Position numbers and translations under genes: made by a program. A DNA stretch of 64,000 bases. Source: Paenibacillus sp. CF384 (GTDB lineage Bacteria; Bacillota; Bacilli; Paenibacillales; Paenibacillaceae). The notes below the pieces were generated by a model. It was not told the origin of the DNA, did not search any database, and saw only the letters and a program-made list of their open reading frames with translations. Positions 44,301 to 52,632 of this stretch are shown here, in pieces. The DNA is taken from positions 1-64,000 of the forward strand of contig NZ_FNNV01000003.1 in NCBI RefSeq assembly GCF_900106745.1, written 5' to 3'. Numbering within the stretch: position 1 is the first letter of the stretch; every line of letters begins with the position of its first letter.

Positions 44301-44563
44301 ATGAACATTTTACCGGACATGCCTTGGTTGATCTGGAAGAAGGAAATATGACGAAAGTGAAGAGGGATGTACATACGTTAATCGGAGTTGCCCGTAATTT
44401 AATGGCGGATGAGCTTGCACAAGCTGCGCTGCACTTCGAGGAGGTGTTGATCGAAGACACAGCAAACTGCAAAACTCAATTGCTGGAGGTCCAACGCATA
44501 TTACGCCAGACTTTAGATTCCATTCCTGAGGAAATACAATGCTTAACAGTCAGTCAACAATAG
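41360..44563 (+). CDS. Hybrid sensor histidine kinase with two receivers and Hpt
   Basis: The 1067-residue phosphorelay kinase begins with an N-terminal membrane region of about 5-6 helices (5TM-like, residues 1-190), then a PAS pair (about 200-420). HisKA follows with His450 (AKVSHEIRTPLNG), and a HATPase domain (LCSNAIKFT, DTGIGLS, GGTGLGLS). A first receiver (about 685-800) has a divergent acceptor region LDMEIDDMYG. A second receiver has D878 (LVLMDIFMPEMDG), and an Hpt domain has H1005 (VHTLIGVARNLMADEL). ATG 41360 follows GAGGAGGG. It sits with a chemoreceptor gene (14 bp downstream), so it may feed or be fed by the same array. Confidence 0.87.
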   Translation: MYQVLLFNFTLLGLCVFLITRLYVRLKSGSHLRLIIVMGISNGLAAILLGQFGYDIGHGITVDLKTIAIFIAAELGGPFGAMITLISIMVYRAMHNAIYLYHFMSIGFFILFICAVLHRFVANYWARWCLMIISPLLIILFYNLLFDAITSESDLILWSCYVLLGGALVAAFLQYLLSSDAYRAELQGVKTDLSEMLTNQPGFSFKLIRGKNSFVFSVMGGQLMPQMAIKSSDFLGKSIEEVTALSQETIRFLEERYIDAWKGRMQSYDLSIEGRIFMTRLCPVYTNGVVTSVIGSVTDITELKAAQDRIRESEERYKVIVESSQDCIVSLTPQAEIISINAKGLSVFECQEMPQLSNLHEVLNIEDWAGWDAKFASALSNLQVEVFEAKITVKTGSTIDYYVTLSPIIGSDLAVVGLTATLHDLSALKRRQEADQANKAKSQIMAKVSHEIRTPLNGIIGLSRLLLNTELSFVQKDYADKIITSSHLLLGLINDILDLSKLEANKMMLEQISFKMDDMLCEITNTLSVLMDKKQIEIILDTPAELPDLVLGDPLRMKQTLLNLCSNAIKFTELGYVRIRVDLEKQTDSALSLRFLVEDTGIGLSEEQISRLFEPFWQGNYVNQQGGTGLGLSIAYQLVSLMGGELQVESMWGVGSKFSFSLEFPIVQNCNPDSWDLTLIGGPLHVLVVEDHEVAQESLSQMLESFSCLVSKANNWSSMFKQLEEKNEVLGPVSCIVLDMEIDDMYGHYSWEELIRITRKRGIHIITLSTTYAREELLSMMKDDYPDDMLIKPISRKELFRAFNSLLYPSLKHRSEQSDSFIVKSKSIHLLLVEDNFINQQVARETLLMHGFQVTVASSGQEALQLLETTKVDLVLMDIFMPEMDGVETTTQIRCNEAFKAIPIVALTANVLKEDHDMYMASGMNEVILKPLDSNQLLSVIQKWLPMKSAPAGIPLDKLQERLDGNTAIMNHVLKLFKNEYEHFTGHALVDLEEGNMTKVKRDVHTLIGVARNLMADELAQAALHFEEVLIEDTANCKTQLLEVQRILRQTLDSIPEEIQCLTVSQQ

Positions 44564-44576
44564 GGGGTAATTTGGT

Positions 44577-46268
44577 ATGAATATTCGTACGAAGCTGCTT
44601 GGGTCTTTTGCAATTGTTATTGTTCTGATGGTCGCGCTTGGTTTACTTACTTATACGCATATGACGCATACCAAGTCGGCGTATACAGAAATGCTGCAGG
44701 ATGGGGATATTCGATATCAGCTTAAATCCTTGCAGAATACGATTACCGGCATGTCTAACGATGAGCGTGCCTTCCTATTGTCGAAGGATAAGCAGGTTGA
44801 AAGTCAAATCGCAGATAAGTACAAAGCAGTTGAAGCGTTGTTCGCGAAGATTCTCACGAACCCGACTTTAGATCAAGAGAATAAAGAAGCCATTGAACAA
44901 ATAAAAGGGACGTTTGAGAAATTCTATCAATCTAGCACGCAATCGATGACATTAATGAATACAGGCAAGAGTAAGGAAGCGCTGGCGCTGCATTTCGGCG
45001 AGGAACGGTCAGCTCGCAAAGACATTGAGACGATTAATGATGCGCTGCTAGCCAGCATCGATTCTGAAATGGCTGCTGATGTCATTGACCGCGATCAAGA
45101 GGAGAAAACTCAAAATCTATGGATGTTGAGCCTATTCGCAGCAGCGCTGCTTGCCGCAATTATTCTGGGGTTGCTGCTCACTCGCTCCATTACTAGACCG
45201 CTGAAAGTCATTAATAAGCAGCTGCGTGAAATTGCCGATGGACGTGGCGATTTAAGCCGCGATCTTGACATTCGCACGCAAGGAGAGCTAGCGGAACTGG
45301 CAGCGTCTTTCAATCTTATGATTGCCAATTTACGATCCATTCTGACCCGAGCAATGGGGACGGCCAAACAAGTGTCATTCTCCTCCGAGCAGCTTAGTGA
45401 GAGCGCGGAACAGACCACTCGAGCGACGGAGAATATCGTAGAGGCGACGCAGTTTATTGCCATTCGCGCAGAGCGGGAACAGGAGCAGCTGGCATCTGCT
45501 ATCGATGCCATTACGCGCATGTCCGAGGGTATCGGCAGCGTATCGGAAGTCAATGAGGAAGTAGCCAAGCTTGCAGCGGCCGCTTCCGAATCTTCGACGC
45601 AGGGGACCCATTCTATTAAAGAAGTGCTTCATGAAATGAAAGAAATCCATGAGCATGTACAGGATGCTTCCGGTGTGATCGAGTCGCTGGAGAAGCAGTC
45701 CCAGGAGATTGGCGGGATAACGAGCATGATCTCTGAAGTGGCTAACCGGACGAACCTGCTCGCGCTTAACGCATCGATTGAGGCGTCGCGCGCCGGGGAG
45801 CATGGCAGAGGATTTGCAGTTGTCGCACTGGAGATCCGAAAGTTGGCCGAGCAGTCGAAAGTGTCAGCACAGCAGATTACTGAACTGATCCAAGAGATAT
45901 TAAGCCGTGTGAATCAGGCTGTCGTGAGCATGAACAACGTATCGAAGAAAGCAAGCAGCGGGCTTGTCAAAACAACACAGGTTGACCGGTTGTTCCAATC
46001 GATCGAGATCAGCATAGAAGCAGTGTCTGCGCGTGTTCAGAATACGTCTGAGACAACCAGTGAACTGGCGGAATCGAGCCGCAGCATTGTTCGAATGGCG
46101 GAGACCGTTGCTGCAGCCAGCAATGAAGTAGCAGCGTCCTGTCAGAACAATTCGGCAGCAACTGAGGAGCAGCTGGCTACGATGGAGGAGATTTCATCGG
46201 CTTCCTTGGAACTGACGAAGCTGGCTGACGATCTGCATGCCGTTCTAAACGGATTTAAGCTTAGCTAA
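44577..46268 (+). CDS. Methyl-accepting chemotaxis protein (4HB-type)
   Basis: The 563-residue receptor has TM1 at about 7-28, a four-helix-bundle ligand domain (about 30-180, [20 protein letters not shown]), TM2 at about 183-203, HAMP (about 204-257, [20 protein letters not shown]) and a signalling hairpin. The tip includes [20 protein letters not shown] followed by [18 protein letters not shown], close to the CheA/CheW-binding consensus. No cheR/cheB is nearby, so methylation, if any, depends on enzymes elsewhere. It follows the hybrid kinase by 14 bp and ends at a strong terminator just upstream of the injection-system locus. Confidence 0.9.
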   Translation: MNIRTKLLGSFAIVIVLMVALGLLTYTHMTHTKSAYTEMLQDGDIRYQLKSLQNTITGMSNDERAFLLSKDKQVESQIADKYKAVEALFAKILTNPTLDQENKEAIEQIKGTFEKFYQSSTQSMTLMNTGKSKEALALHFGEERSARKDIETINDALLASIDSEMAADVIDRDQEEKTQNLWMLSLFAAALLAAIILGLLLTRSITRPLKVINKQLREIADGRGDLSRDLDIRTQGELAELAASFNLMIANLRSILTRAMGTAKQVSFSSEQLSESAEQTTRATENIVEATQFIAIRAEREQEQLASAIDAITRMSEGIGSVSEVNEEVAKLAAAASESSTQGTHSIKEVLHEMKEIHEHVQDASGVIESLEKQSQEIGGITSMISEVANRTNLLALNASIEASRAGEHGRGFAVVALEIRKLAEQSKVSAQQITELIQEILSRVNQAVVSMNNVSKKASSGLVKTTQVDRLFQSIEISIEAVSARVQNTSETTSELAESSRSIVRMAETVAAASNEVAASCQNNSAATEEQLATMEEISSASLELTKLADDLHAVLNGFKLS

Positions 46269-46293
46269 TGCCCGGCACAATGGAATAAACGAA

Positions 46294-46326
46294 TGAAAGA
46301 GAGCTCTCGTAGAGAGCTCTCTTTCA
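46294..46326. terminator. Terminator between chemoreceptor and injection-system locus
   Basis: A perfect 15-bp stem (TGAAAGAGAGCTCTC / GAGAGCTCTCTTTCA) encloses a GTA loop. The T-run is short (CTTTC), so read-through into the AAA+ gene is possible, but the stem is very stable. Confidence 0.75.
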
Positions 46327-46383
46327 GTGTAAGATAGAAGCAGAATGTTGACGAAACCGCACGAATGGAGTCGATAAAGAGCG

Positions 46384-48600
46384 ATGAAGCTACAACCTTA
46401 TACAAGCGGCTTGGAGCATTGGAGCGACGAGCTTCGTAAGCTCGATCTCATGATTGCATTCAAGCTGCAATGCAAGATAGAGCTGGAGGGCGATGAGAAT
46501 CCGCTGGATCCGATGCGAGGGCTGCTCATTACGGATGATGAAGTGCAGCGTTTGCTCCGGACGAATGGCAATGGTGAAGCAGAGGTTACGGGGGAGCTGC
46601 CGTCGTCACTTGCAGGGATGCAAGACGAAATTACTGAGCTTAGCGAGATCATAGCTGAACGGCTGCGCTTAGCCGAAGAATCGGCTGATGGCTGGCTGCC
46701 TGCTTTGGTGCTGCTTGTGAGGCGGTTTAACCTCAATCGATTCGAGCAAGCAGTTGTCGTGATGGCCCTTGCGCCGGAGTATAGCCGCAAATATGAGAAG
46801 CTGTACGGTTATTTGCAGGATGATGTGACAAATAAGCTGCCGACGGTTGATTTGGCACTCCGGCTGTTATGTGACAGTGAAACGGAGCGTTATTCCGCAA
46901 GGTCATCTTTCCAAGCGGATCAGCCGCTGCTGCGCTGGCTGCTTACGGCCGATGAGGGCGATGGAACATCAACGCTTGCGCGGCCGCTGCGGCTGGATGG
47001 ACGAGTGGTTTCATTCTTGCTTGAGGCTGAGTCATGTGACGGACGGCTCGAGGGGTGGGTCAATCGTTTTGATGGTGATGCTGCCCGCGAAAGGGATGGT
47101 GATGGTGAAGCCGAAGAGCTTCAACCGCTTCTTATCGGTGCATCCAAGCAAGGTGAGATGCGCCGCTTTGCGGAGCTGCATCTTGAGGCAGGCAAACCGG
47201 CCGTACTGCATCTGTATGGTGCCGGCGGATCAGGGAAGCAATTGCATGCCAAGCATTTGGCCGCAGCATTGAATCGTCCGTTGCTGTTGCTGCATGGGGA
47301 TAACTTGGAAGCCGAGCGCCTCAAGCCGTCCATAGTACTGCATCAGTTGTTTCGTGAGGCGAAGCTGACAGATGCCATTGTCGGCATTGCCGGAGGCGAT
47401 CACTTCATGGCTCCGGATGGCAAGCTGGCGATGTATCGTACTGTAATCGAGCAATGGATCCGCCGAAGCGGTGGACTGTTGTTGTGGCTTTCGCGGGAAC
47501 GTGCTCATTACAGCGAATTGCCGGTGCCGAGACAGTCCGTTATCTACCAAGTAGAGCTGACGCCGCCAACGATTGAAGAGCAGCGAATGCTGTGGCGGAT
47601 CTGGGGAGAGGAAAGCGCTGCTGCATCCGAATCAGCGGAAGCGATGGCTGATAAATTCAGACTCTCTCCGGGGCAAATTAATCGTGCTGTTCATGAGGCG
47701 AAGCGGCTTGCCGAGCATGAAGGTGCGGATTATACGGAAGAGATGCATTTCGAGCGGGGGGCTGCTGTGCAGTTGAACCATGAACTCGAGAAGAAAGCGA
47801 AGAAGCTGAATCCGCGTTATACGTTCGAGGATCTGATCCTCCCGCACGAGCATCTCGATTTGTTGCGTCAGGCTTGCAATATGATGAAGTACAGGCGTGA
47901 CGTGTATGGAACTTGGGGATTTGACCGGAAGCTGTCCTATGGCAAAGGACTCAGCATGATGTTCGCGGGACCGCCCGGAACAGGTAAAACGATGGCTGCC
48001 GAGGTAGCGGCCAACGAACTGCGACTTGAGGCATACAAAATCGACCTCTCTCAAGTGATTAGCAAATATATCGGGGAGACCGAGAAGAACCTGCATGAAA
48101 TTTTCAAGGAGGCCCAGAGAACGAATGCTATCCTATTCTTCGATGAGTCCGACGCCCTGTTTGGCAAACGATCTGAGGTAAAAGACGCACATGACAAATA
48201 CGCCAACGTGGAAACCGCCTACCTGCTTCAGAAGATGGAAGAATACGAGGGAGTCTCCATACTGGCAACTAATTTTCAGCAAAACATAGATGATGCTTTC
48301 CTGAGAAGAATCAACATCGTCGTTAAGTTTCCGTTTCCGGACGCCGAGCATCGTGAGAAGCTATGGCGTACGATGTTCCCAGCAGCGACGCCGCTTGCGA
48401 GCGATGTTGATTTCGCTGCCTTAGCTGCCAGAATCGAGGTCGCAGGCGGAAATATCAAGAATATTGTGCTTACGGCAGCATTCATGGCGGCAGCGGCGGG
48501 ACGCCCTGTCGGCATGCGAGAATTGGTTGCATCTGCACGCCAGGAACTGAAAAAAACAGGAAAAATTCTTGTGAACAGCGAATGGGACAGTTTTTTTTAA
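46384..48600 (+). CDS. eCIS AAA+ ATPase (Afp15/Pvc15-like)
   Basis: The 738-residue protein has an N-terminal helical part (1-250), a degenerate first AAA module with a P-loop-like GAGGSGKQ at 279-286 (Gln in place of Thr/Ser) and no clear Walker B. The second AAA+ module is canonical: Walker A GPPGTGKT at 529-536, Walker B ILFFDESDALFGKR around 583-596, sensor ATN in SILATNF and arginine finger-type RRIN. This arrangement matches the eCIS ATPase required for particle assembly. Here it is the first gene of the locus, not near the end as in Afp/PVC. The gap after it (48601-48746) carries a candidate promoter. Confidence 0.88.
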   Translation: MKLQPYTSGLEHWSDELRKLDLMIAFKLQCKIELEGDENPLDPMRGLLITDDEVQRLLRTNGNGEAEVTGELPSSLAGMQDEITELSEIIAERLRLAEESADGWLPALVLLVRRFNLNRFEQAVVVMALAPEYSRKYEKLYGYLQDDVTNKLPTVDLALRLLCDSETERYSARSSFQADQPLLRWLLTADEGDGTSTLARPLRLDGRVVSFLLEAESCDGRLEGWVNRFDGDAARERDGDGEAEELQPLLIGASKQGEMRRFAELHLEAGKPAVLHLYGAGGSGKQLHAKHLAAALNRPLLLLHGDNLEAERLKPSIVLHQLFREAKLTDAIVGIAGGDHFMAPDGKLAMYRTVIEQWIRRSGGLLLWLSRERAHYSELPVPRQSVIYQVELTPPTIEEQRMLWRIWGEESAAASESAEAMADKFRLSPGQINRAVHEAKRLAEHEGADYTEEMHFERGAAVQLNHELEKKAKKLNPRYTFEDLILPHEHLDLLRQACNMMKYRRDVYGTWGFDRKLSYGKGLSMMFAGPPGTGKTMAAEVAANELRLEAYKIDLSQVISKYIGETEKNLHEIFKEAQRTNAILFFDESDALFGKRSEVKDAHDKYANVETAYLLQKMEEYEGVSILATNFQQNIDDAFLRRINIVVKFPFPDAEHREKLWRTMFPAATPLASDVDFAALAARIEVAGGNIKNIVLTAAFMAAAAGRPVGMRELVASARQELKKTGKILVNSEWDSFF

Positions 48601-48629
48601 TTATTGCCCAGCATTCTAGTAAATTTCCG

Positions 48630-48658
48630 TGGTCATCCGACATTTTAAGCGATATAAT
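48630..48658 (+). promoter_or_regulatory. Candidate promoter of the eCIS structural genes
   Basis: TGGTCA (48630-48635) lies exactly 17 bp upstream of a perfect TATAAT (48653-48658). The -35 matches the consensus at 4 of 6 positions. It lies in the gap between the ATPase gene and the DUF4255 gene and could drive the structural genes separately from the ATPase. Confidence 0.45.
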
Positions 48659-48746
48659 AGGAAAATAGTTTGGTATATTTTGATGAACTTTGTTGAATCA
48701 TGACGAATTACATATGGCCTAATAGGGCGGCTACGGAGGGATTGTT

Positions 48747-49319
48747 ATCGGGACTTATTCCGCGATCGCAGATGCCGGCGCGTCACTGCTTAAGCTGCTG
48801 CGAGAGAATATGACACCGGAACCTGTCGCGCAATCCGAACTGATCGGAATGGCATCGCCTGCAGATAAAGGCGATCTTGTTCTATCGCTCTATCTCTATC
48901 GAATTACGGAGAACAGCGAGGCTAGGCGTAACGAAATGCAAGCTCGGGGAAGCGGTATGCTGCAATTCCCGCCTATGGCAGTAGATTTGCACTATATCCT
49001 GACTCCCTATTCCAGCGCGGATTTGCAGTCTAGGACGCTTGACGAACATGTTATCATCGGACGTGCCATGCAGGTGCTGCATGATAACTCGATCGTTCGC
49101 GGGGGCTACTTGCAAGGGTCGCTGGCAGAAAGCAATGAAGAATTAAGGGTTGTCGTGGAATCGCTTCCCGTCGATATTCTGACAGGGCTTTGGAACTTCG
49201 GCGATATGCCTTATAAGATGTCACTGCCGATTCGGGTAGGACCGGTGAACGTGGACTCCACCAGATTGAAATCGACTACACGTGTCGTGGAACGTCATAT
49301 CAAGCTCGAAGAGAAATAG
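48747..49319 (+). CDS. DUF4255 (Pvc16_N-like) eCIS protein with non-AUG start
   Basis: The reading frame from 48747 encodes 190 residues; the family-like start GTYSAIADAGASLLKLLREN lies entirely upstream of the first ATG (48810). Later motifs include DLVLSLYLYRITENSEARRN and FPPMAVDLHYILTPYS. DUF4255 corresponds to Pvc16/Afp16-type proteins, thought to cap or terminate the sheath-tube. No ATG, GTG or TTG exists in frame between a TAG at 48723 and the ATG. GGAGGG at 48735-48740 sits 6 nt before an ATC at 48747, which is the best start candidate; ATT at 48741 is adjacent to the site and less likely. Confidence 0.8.
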   Translation: MGTYSAIADAGASLLKLLRENMTPEPVAQSELIGMASPADKGDLVLSLYLYRITENSEARRNEMQARGSGMLQFPPMAVDLHYILTPYSSADLQSRTLDEHVIIGRAMQVLHDNSIVRGGYLQGSLAESNEELRVVVESLPVDILTGLWNFGDMPYKMSLPIRVGPVNVDSTRLKSTTRVVERHIKLEEK

Positions 49320-49335
49320 TAAGGAGGGCGTTTCT

Positions 49336-50130
49336 TTGGGAATACACAAGACGCGCTGCTCTGTAGTGCTTCTGCTGCGGGATGCTTACACAGGTTTGAA
49401 GCCTGCTCCTTCTTCTGTTTCTCTTCAAGTGGAAGGCGCTCACGTGACCAAACCGATTGTGAAGACGGGAGATGGGCTTTGGGTATTTACCGATTTGGCC
49501 CGGGATCCGGCAATTATCACGATCAACTCGCCAATCTATAGCAAGCAGGTACTCACCATTAATCTGGCAGAGCTTAATCCGCTTGATCCGCTCGTTACGG
49601 TCGCATTGCTTCCCGGACGTTCATACCCACTGCCTCCTGATGCCACTGTATTGACAGGGCGATTGCAAAGTGCGGCAGGGAAGTCCCTTGAGGGCATCGC
49701 GGTGCGGGCCGCTCTCTGTGACGAGCGCGGCGCGAAGGCCAGACTTACTACTGATGCATTACCCGGTTCAACCGAATTTGAAACGGCACCGATACTCGGA
49801 AGAATTTCCGAAGGCGATCGTTATGAGATTCGCAGCAGAGATGGGCAAGTACTAGAGGAATGTGAAATTGCAGGCTTTGGTACCGATCGACGTAAAGTTA
49901 AGGTATCCAATCCTATTCAATCCGCCGTCCCAAGAGGAAGCTTGCTGCTGCCGATCATAACCGCAATCTGTGATGCTTCAGGTGAGTTCCGAATCGTGTT
50001 TCGTCCTCCACTAGCTAGTTCAACGCTTAAGGTTGAGGTTAGCGTAAACAGCGGGCAGGTCAAGCATGAGAGCGTACACATCCTACAAGCAGGACGTAAT
50101 TCAATTCAAGATCCAATCATTCTTACATAG
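49336..50130 (+). CDS. eCIS-linked beta-rich protein of unknown function
   Basis: The 264-residue protein starts at TTG 49336, 7 nt after GGAGGG. The N-terminal region (RCSVVLLLRDAYTGLKPAPS ... GLWVFTDL) and middle region (ATVLTGRLQSAAGKSLEGIA) look like two small beta-sandwich modules of carboxypeptidase-regulatory or transthyretin type. The C-terminal part is also beta-rich. No family was recognised. Its place between the DUF4255 gene and the sheath suggests a structural or surface role, perhaps with the terminal cap; this is inference from position. Confidence 0.65.
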   Translation: MGIHKTRCSVVLLLRDAYTGLKPAPSSVSLQVEGAHVTKPIVKTGDGLWVFTDLARDPAIITINSPIYSKQVLTINLAELNPLDPLVTVALLPGRSYPLPPDATVLTGRLQSAAGKSLEGIAVRAALCDERGAKARLTTDALPGSTEFETAPILGRISEGDRYEIRSRDGQVLEECEIAGFGTDRRKVKVSNPIQSAVPRGSLLLPIITAICDASGEFRIVFRPPLASSTLKVEVSVNSGQVKHESVHILQAGRNSIQDPIILT

Positions 50131-50159
50131 AGCAACATCTGACCTGTGTGTAGGTTCAT

Positions 50160-50193
50160 TGATGCCGTCCAGTACCTTAGGTGCGGGGCATCA
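50160..50193 (+). terminator. Hairpin upstream of the sheath gene
   Basis: TGATGCC pairs with GGCATCA, with an inner ACC/GGT pairing, followed by GTTTATCTTAAAT. This is a weak terminator or attenuator, about 40 bp before the sheath start. It could lower read-through from the upstream genes relative to a separate sheath transcript, but no sheath promoter was identified. Confidence 0.4.
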
Positions 50194-50231
50194 GTTTATC
50201 TTAAATAAAGTAAAGTAAGCGGGAGGGGCAT

Positions 50232-51974
50232 ATGGCAGAATATTTGTCGCCTGGAGTGTATGTCGAAGAGTTTGAGAGTGGTGCTCAGCCGCTTGAAGGG
50301 GCAAGCACAAGCACGGCCGGGTTTATTGGTCTTGCGCAACGCGGTGCCGTGGAAGGCTTGCCGCAGCTCGTAACAAGTATCGCTGAATTCCAGCGTGTGT
50401 TCGGCTCTTACTTGTCCGAGAATGCTTTCGGATCGTATCGTTTTCTAGCTTACGCAGTGGATCAGTTCTTTACGAACGGGGGCTCACGTTGTTATGTCAT
50501 GCGCGTAGCACCTTCGGATGCTAAGCCAGCCAGAAACTCTACACCGGAATCGGCAGTTCTTGCGCTTACGGCTAAGAACCCGGGTGCGTGGGGCAATCAG
50601 ATTCGCGTCGGAATCGTTCCGTCAAGCAAAGCAAAGACACAAATTTTTGAAGTGCTCGGTACGCCGGGCGAGTCGAAGCGTTACCGCGTCAAGAACAATG
50701 CTGGCTTTAACCCCGGCGATGTTGTTGCATTCGATGACGGCAAAGGCAAGCAATACAATCGGATCCTCTCCTCACAAGACAACCTAATCGAGCTTGAGTC
50801 ACCGCTTTCCGGCGAAGCAGACGTAGTAGACAACCAACTGCTTCCGACTAAAGTGCTAACGACAAGCGAGTTTACGATTCATATTTTCTCCGGCGACGAA
50901 ATCGAGACTTTCGAGAAGCTGTCGCTGAACGTTTCCGCAGCTAACCATGTAGACAAAATTCTGGCCCGTTCCGGTCTCGTAACGGCGCAAGATTTGAGCC
51001 AAGGTACTGCAGGAGAAGCAATTGCGCCTTTTACTGTCATCAGCGGATTGCCTGAAGAAGCGGGCAAATACGATGTCATCTTCGGCGGTGGCAGCGACGG
51101 CTCCCTTGCAAATCTTAGTGCAGGCGACTTTATGGGTGAAGACCGCGGTCCTGGTAAGAGAACGGGTATTCAGGCATTCATCGATAACGACGTTGTCAGC
51201 ATCATGGCTGTACCCGGTGTAACAGATCCTAACGTACAATTGGCACTCGTAGCCCATTGCGAGAATCTTGGCAGCCGCTTTGCCATTCTTGATATCCCGC
51301 GCGAGAAAACCAAAGTAGCGGACGTTATGACGCACCGGAATATCTTCGATTCCAGCTATTGTGCGATGTACAATCCTTGGCTGCAAGTGTTTGATCCGCT
51401 GGATAAGCGCAATATCTTCATTCCGCCATCCGGTACGGTTGCAGGGATTTACTCCCGTTCCGATCAGACGCGCGGCGTCCAGAAAGCTCCGGCCAACGAA
51501 GTGCTTCGCGGCGTAGTGGGCTTGGAAGTGCAATACAACAAAGGGGAACAGGACATTCTGAACCCGGCTGGCGTTAACTTGATCCGTCATTTCACAGGTC
51601 AAGGCACGCGCGTATGGGGTGCACGCACCTGTTCGTCCAATGGCTTATGGAAATATGTCAACGTACGCCGCTTGTTTATTTTCTTGGAGGAATCCATCAA
51701 GAACGGCACGAACTGGGTCGTCTTTGAACCGAACAATGATCAGCTGTGGGCACGTGTACAACGGACGATTGACGCCTTCTTGACACGCGTTTGGCGTGAT
51801 GGCGCTTTGCTTGGGAACAGTGCATCGGAAGCGTTCTACATTAACATTGGCCGCGAAACGATGACGCAGGATGATATCGACAACGGCCGACTTGTTTGCG
51901 TAATCGGTGTCGCACCTGTGAAACCGGCAGAGTTCGTTATTTTCCGCATCACTCAGAAGACAGGCTCCGAATAG
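50232..51974 (+). CDS. Contractile tail sheath protein (Afp2-4-like)
   Basis: The 580-residue protein begins with YLSPGVYVEEFESGAQPLEG followed by STAGFIGLAQRG, the classic contractile sheath opening. The C-terminal domain (SNGLWKYVNVRRLFIFLEES, then VFEPNNDQLWARVQRTI and FLTRVWRDGALLGNSASEAF) is the conserved sheath core. A middle insertion of about 300 residues gives the surface domain. The polymer contracts around the tube to drive injection. Only one sheath gene is present, whereas Afp and PVC have three. GGGAGGGG precedes ATG. Confidence 0.93.
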   Translation: MAEYLSPGVYVEEFESGAQPLEGASTSTAGFIGLAQRGAVEGLPQLVTSIAEFQRVFGSYLSENAFGSYRFLAYAVDQFFTNGGSRCYVMRVAPSDAKPARNSTPESAVLALTAKNPGAWGNQIRVGIVPSSKAKTQIFEVLGTPGESKRYRVKNNAGFNPGDVVAFDDGKGKQYNRILSSQDNLIELESPLSGEADVVDNQLLPTKVLTTSEFTIHIFSGDEIETFEKLSLNVSAANHVDKILARSGLVTAQDLSQGTAGEAIAPFTVISGLPEEAGKYDVIFGGGSDGSLANLSAGDFMGEDRGPGKRTGIQAFIDNDVVSIMAVPGVTDPNVQLALVAHCENLGSRFAILDIPREKTKVADVMTHRNIFDSSYCAMYNPWLQVFDPLDKRNIFIPPSGTVAGIYSRSDQTRGVQKAPANEVLRGVVGLEVQYNKGEQDILNPAGVNLIRHFTGQGTRVWGARTCSSNGLWKYVNVRRLFIFLEESIKNGTNWVVFEPNNDQLWARVQRTIDAFLTRVWRDGALLGNSASEAFYINIGRETMTQDDIDNGRLVCVIGVAPVKPAEFVIFRITQKTGSE

Positions 51975-52045
51975 AGTCAGTTATAGCACCACGGCATCAC
52001 TTTGAGTGAGAGCAGTTCAGATCATTTTGATGGAAGGGGATAACC

Positions 52046-52480
52046 ATGCCAGGCGAACGTAATGATCCATACCGCAATTTTAGATTCCGAATTGAAATCG
52101 AAGGCATTCAACAAGCCGGCTTCAGCGAAGTATCCGGATTTGAAGCGTCTCTTGACGTTATCGAATACCGTGAAGGCAATGAAGTCATCACTCCGCGCAA
52201 ACTTCCGGGCCTTGCGAAGTACGGCAATATTTCTCTTAAATGGGGCTCGACAGATTCCATGGATCTGTACGATTGGATGCAGGAGTGCATCGAAGGAACG
52301 ATTGAGCGCAAAACCGTAACGATTATCGCCATCGATGAAGAAGGCGGCGACGTTGCTACTTGGCAGGTTATTGAAGCATGGCCGGTGAAATATTCCGCTC
52401 CAAGCTTTAACGGTACCGGCGCTGAAGTAGCGATTGAATTCGTGGAATTGGCGCATGAAGGCATGACACGCACAGCGTAA
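52046..52480 (+). CDS. Inner tube protein (Afp1-like, gp19 family)
   Basis: The 144-residue protein has the tube signature NFRFRIEIEGIQQAGFSEVS, then EYREGNEVITPRKLPGLAKY and VIEAWPVKYSAPSFNGTGAE. It forms stacked hexameric rings inside the sheath. It follows the sheath by 71 bp. Immediately after it lies a strong hairpin, so tube and sheath are probably the most abundant products of the operon. The ATG follows AAGGGG. Confidence 0.92.
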   Translation: MPGERNDPYRNFRFRIEIEGIQQAGFSEVSGFEASLDVIEYREGNEVITPRKLPGLAKYGNISLKWGSTDSMDLYDWMQECIEGTIERKTVTIIAIDEEGGDVATWQVIEAWPVKYSAPSFNGTGAEVAIEFVELAHEGMTRTA

Positions 52481-52512
52481 CAGCAACGATCATACAGAAG
52501 CTTTTTGACGAG

Positions 52513-52561
52513 AACAAGGGATGGATGCGGGCGTATACAAGCTCCGCTCATCTCTTGTTTT
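52513..52561 (+). terminator. Terminator-like hairpin after the tube gene (attenuator)
   Basis: AACAAGGGATG pairs (with G:U) with CATCTCTTGTT; an inner GCGG/CCGC pairing closes a loop of about 12 nt. TTTT follows. It sits in the 152-bp gap between the major tube gene and the tail-assembly genes. Partial termination here would keep sheath and tube mRNA above that of baseplate and assembly factors. Confidence 0.6.
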
Positions 52562-52632
52562 CCGCTTCTGCCTCGTTCATGGTGTATCTTGGTAATTTGC
52601 AATTTGATGAAAGATAACGGAGGGAACCAAGT

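Noticed and set aside
46348-46376. TTGACG-17-TCGATA as promoter of the eCIS ATPase gene
   Set aside because: The -10 is too weak, and transcription would start only a few bases before the ATG.
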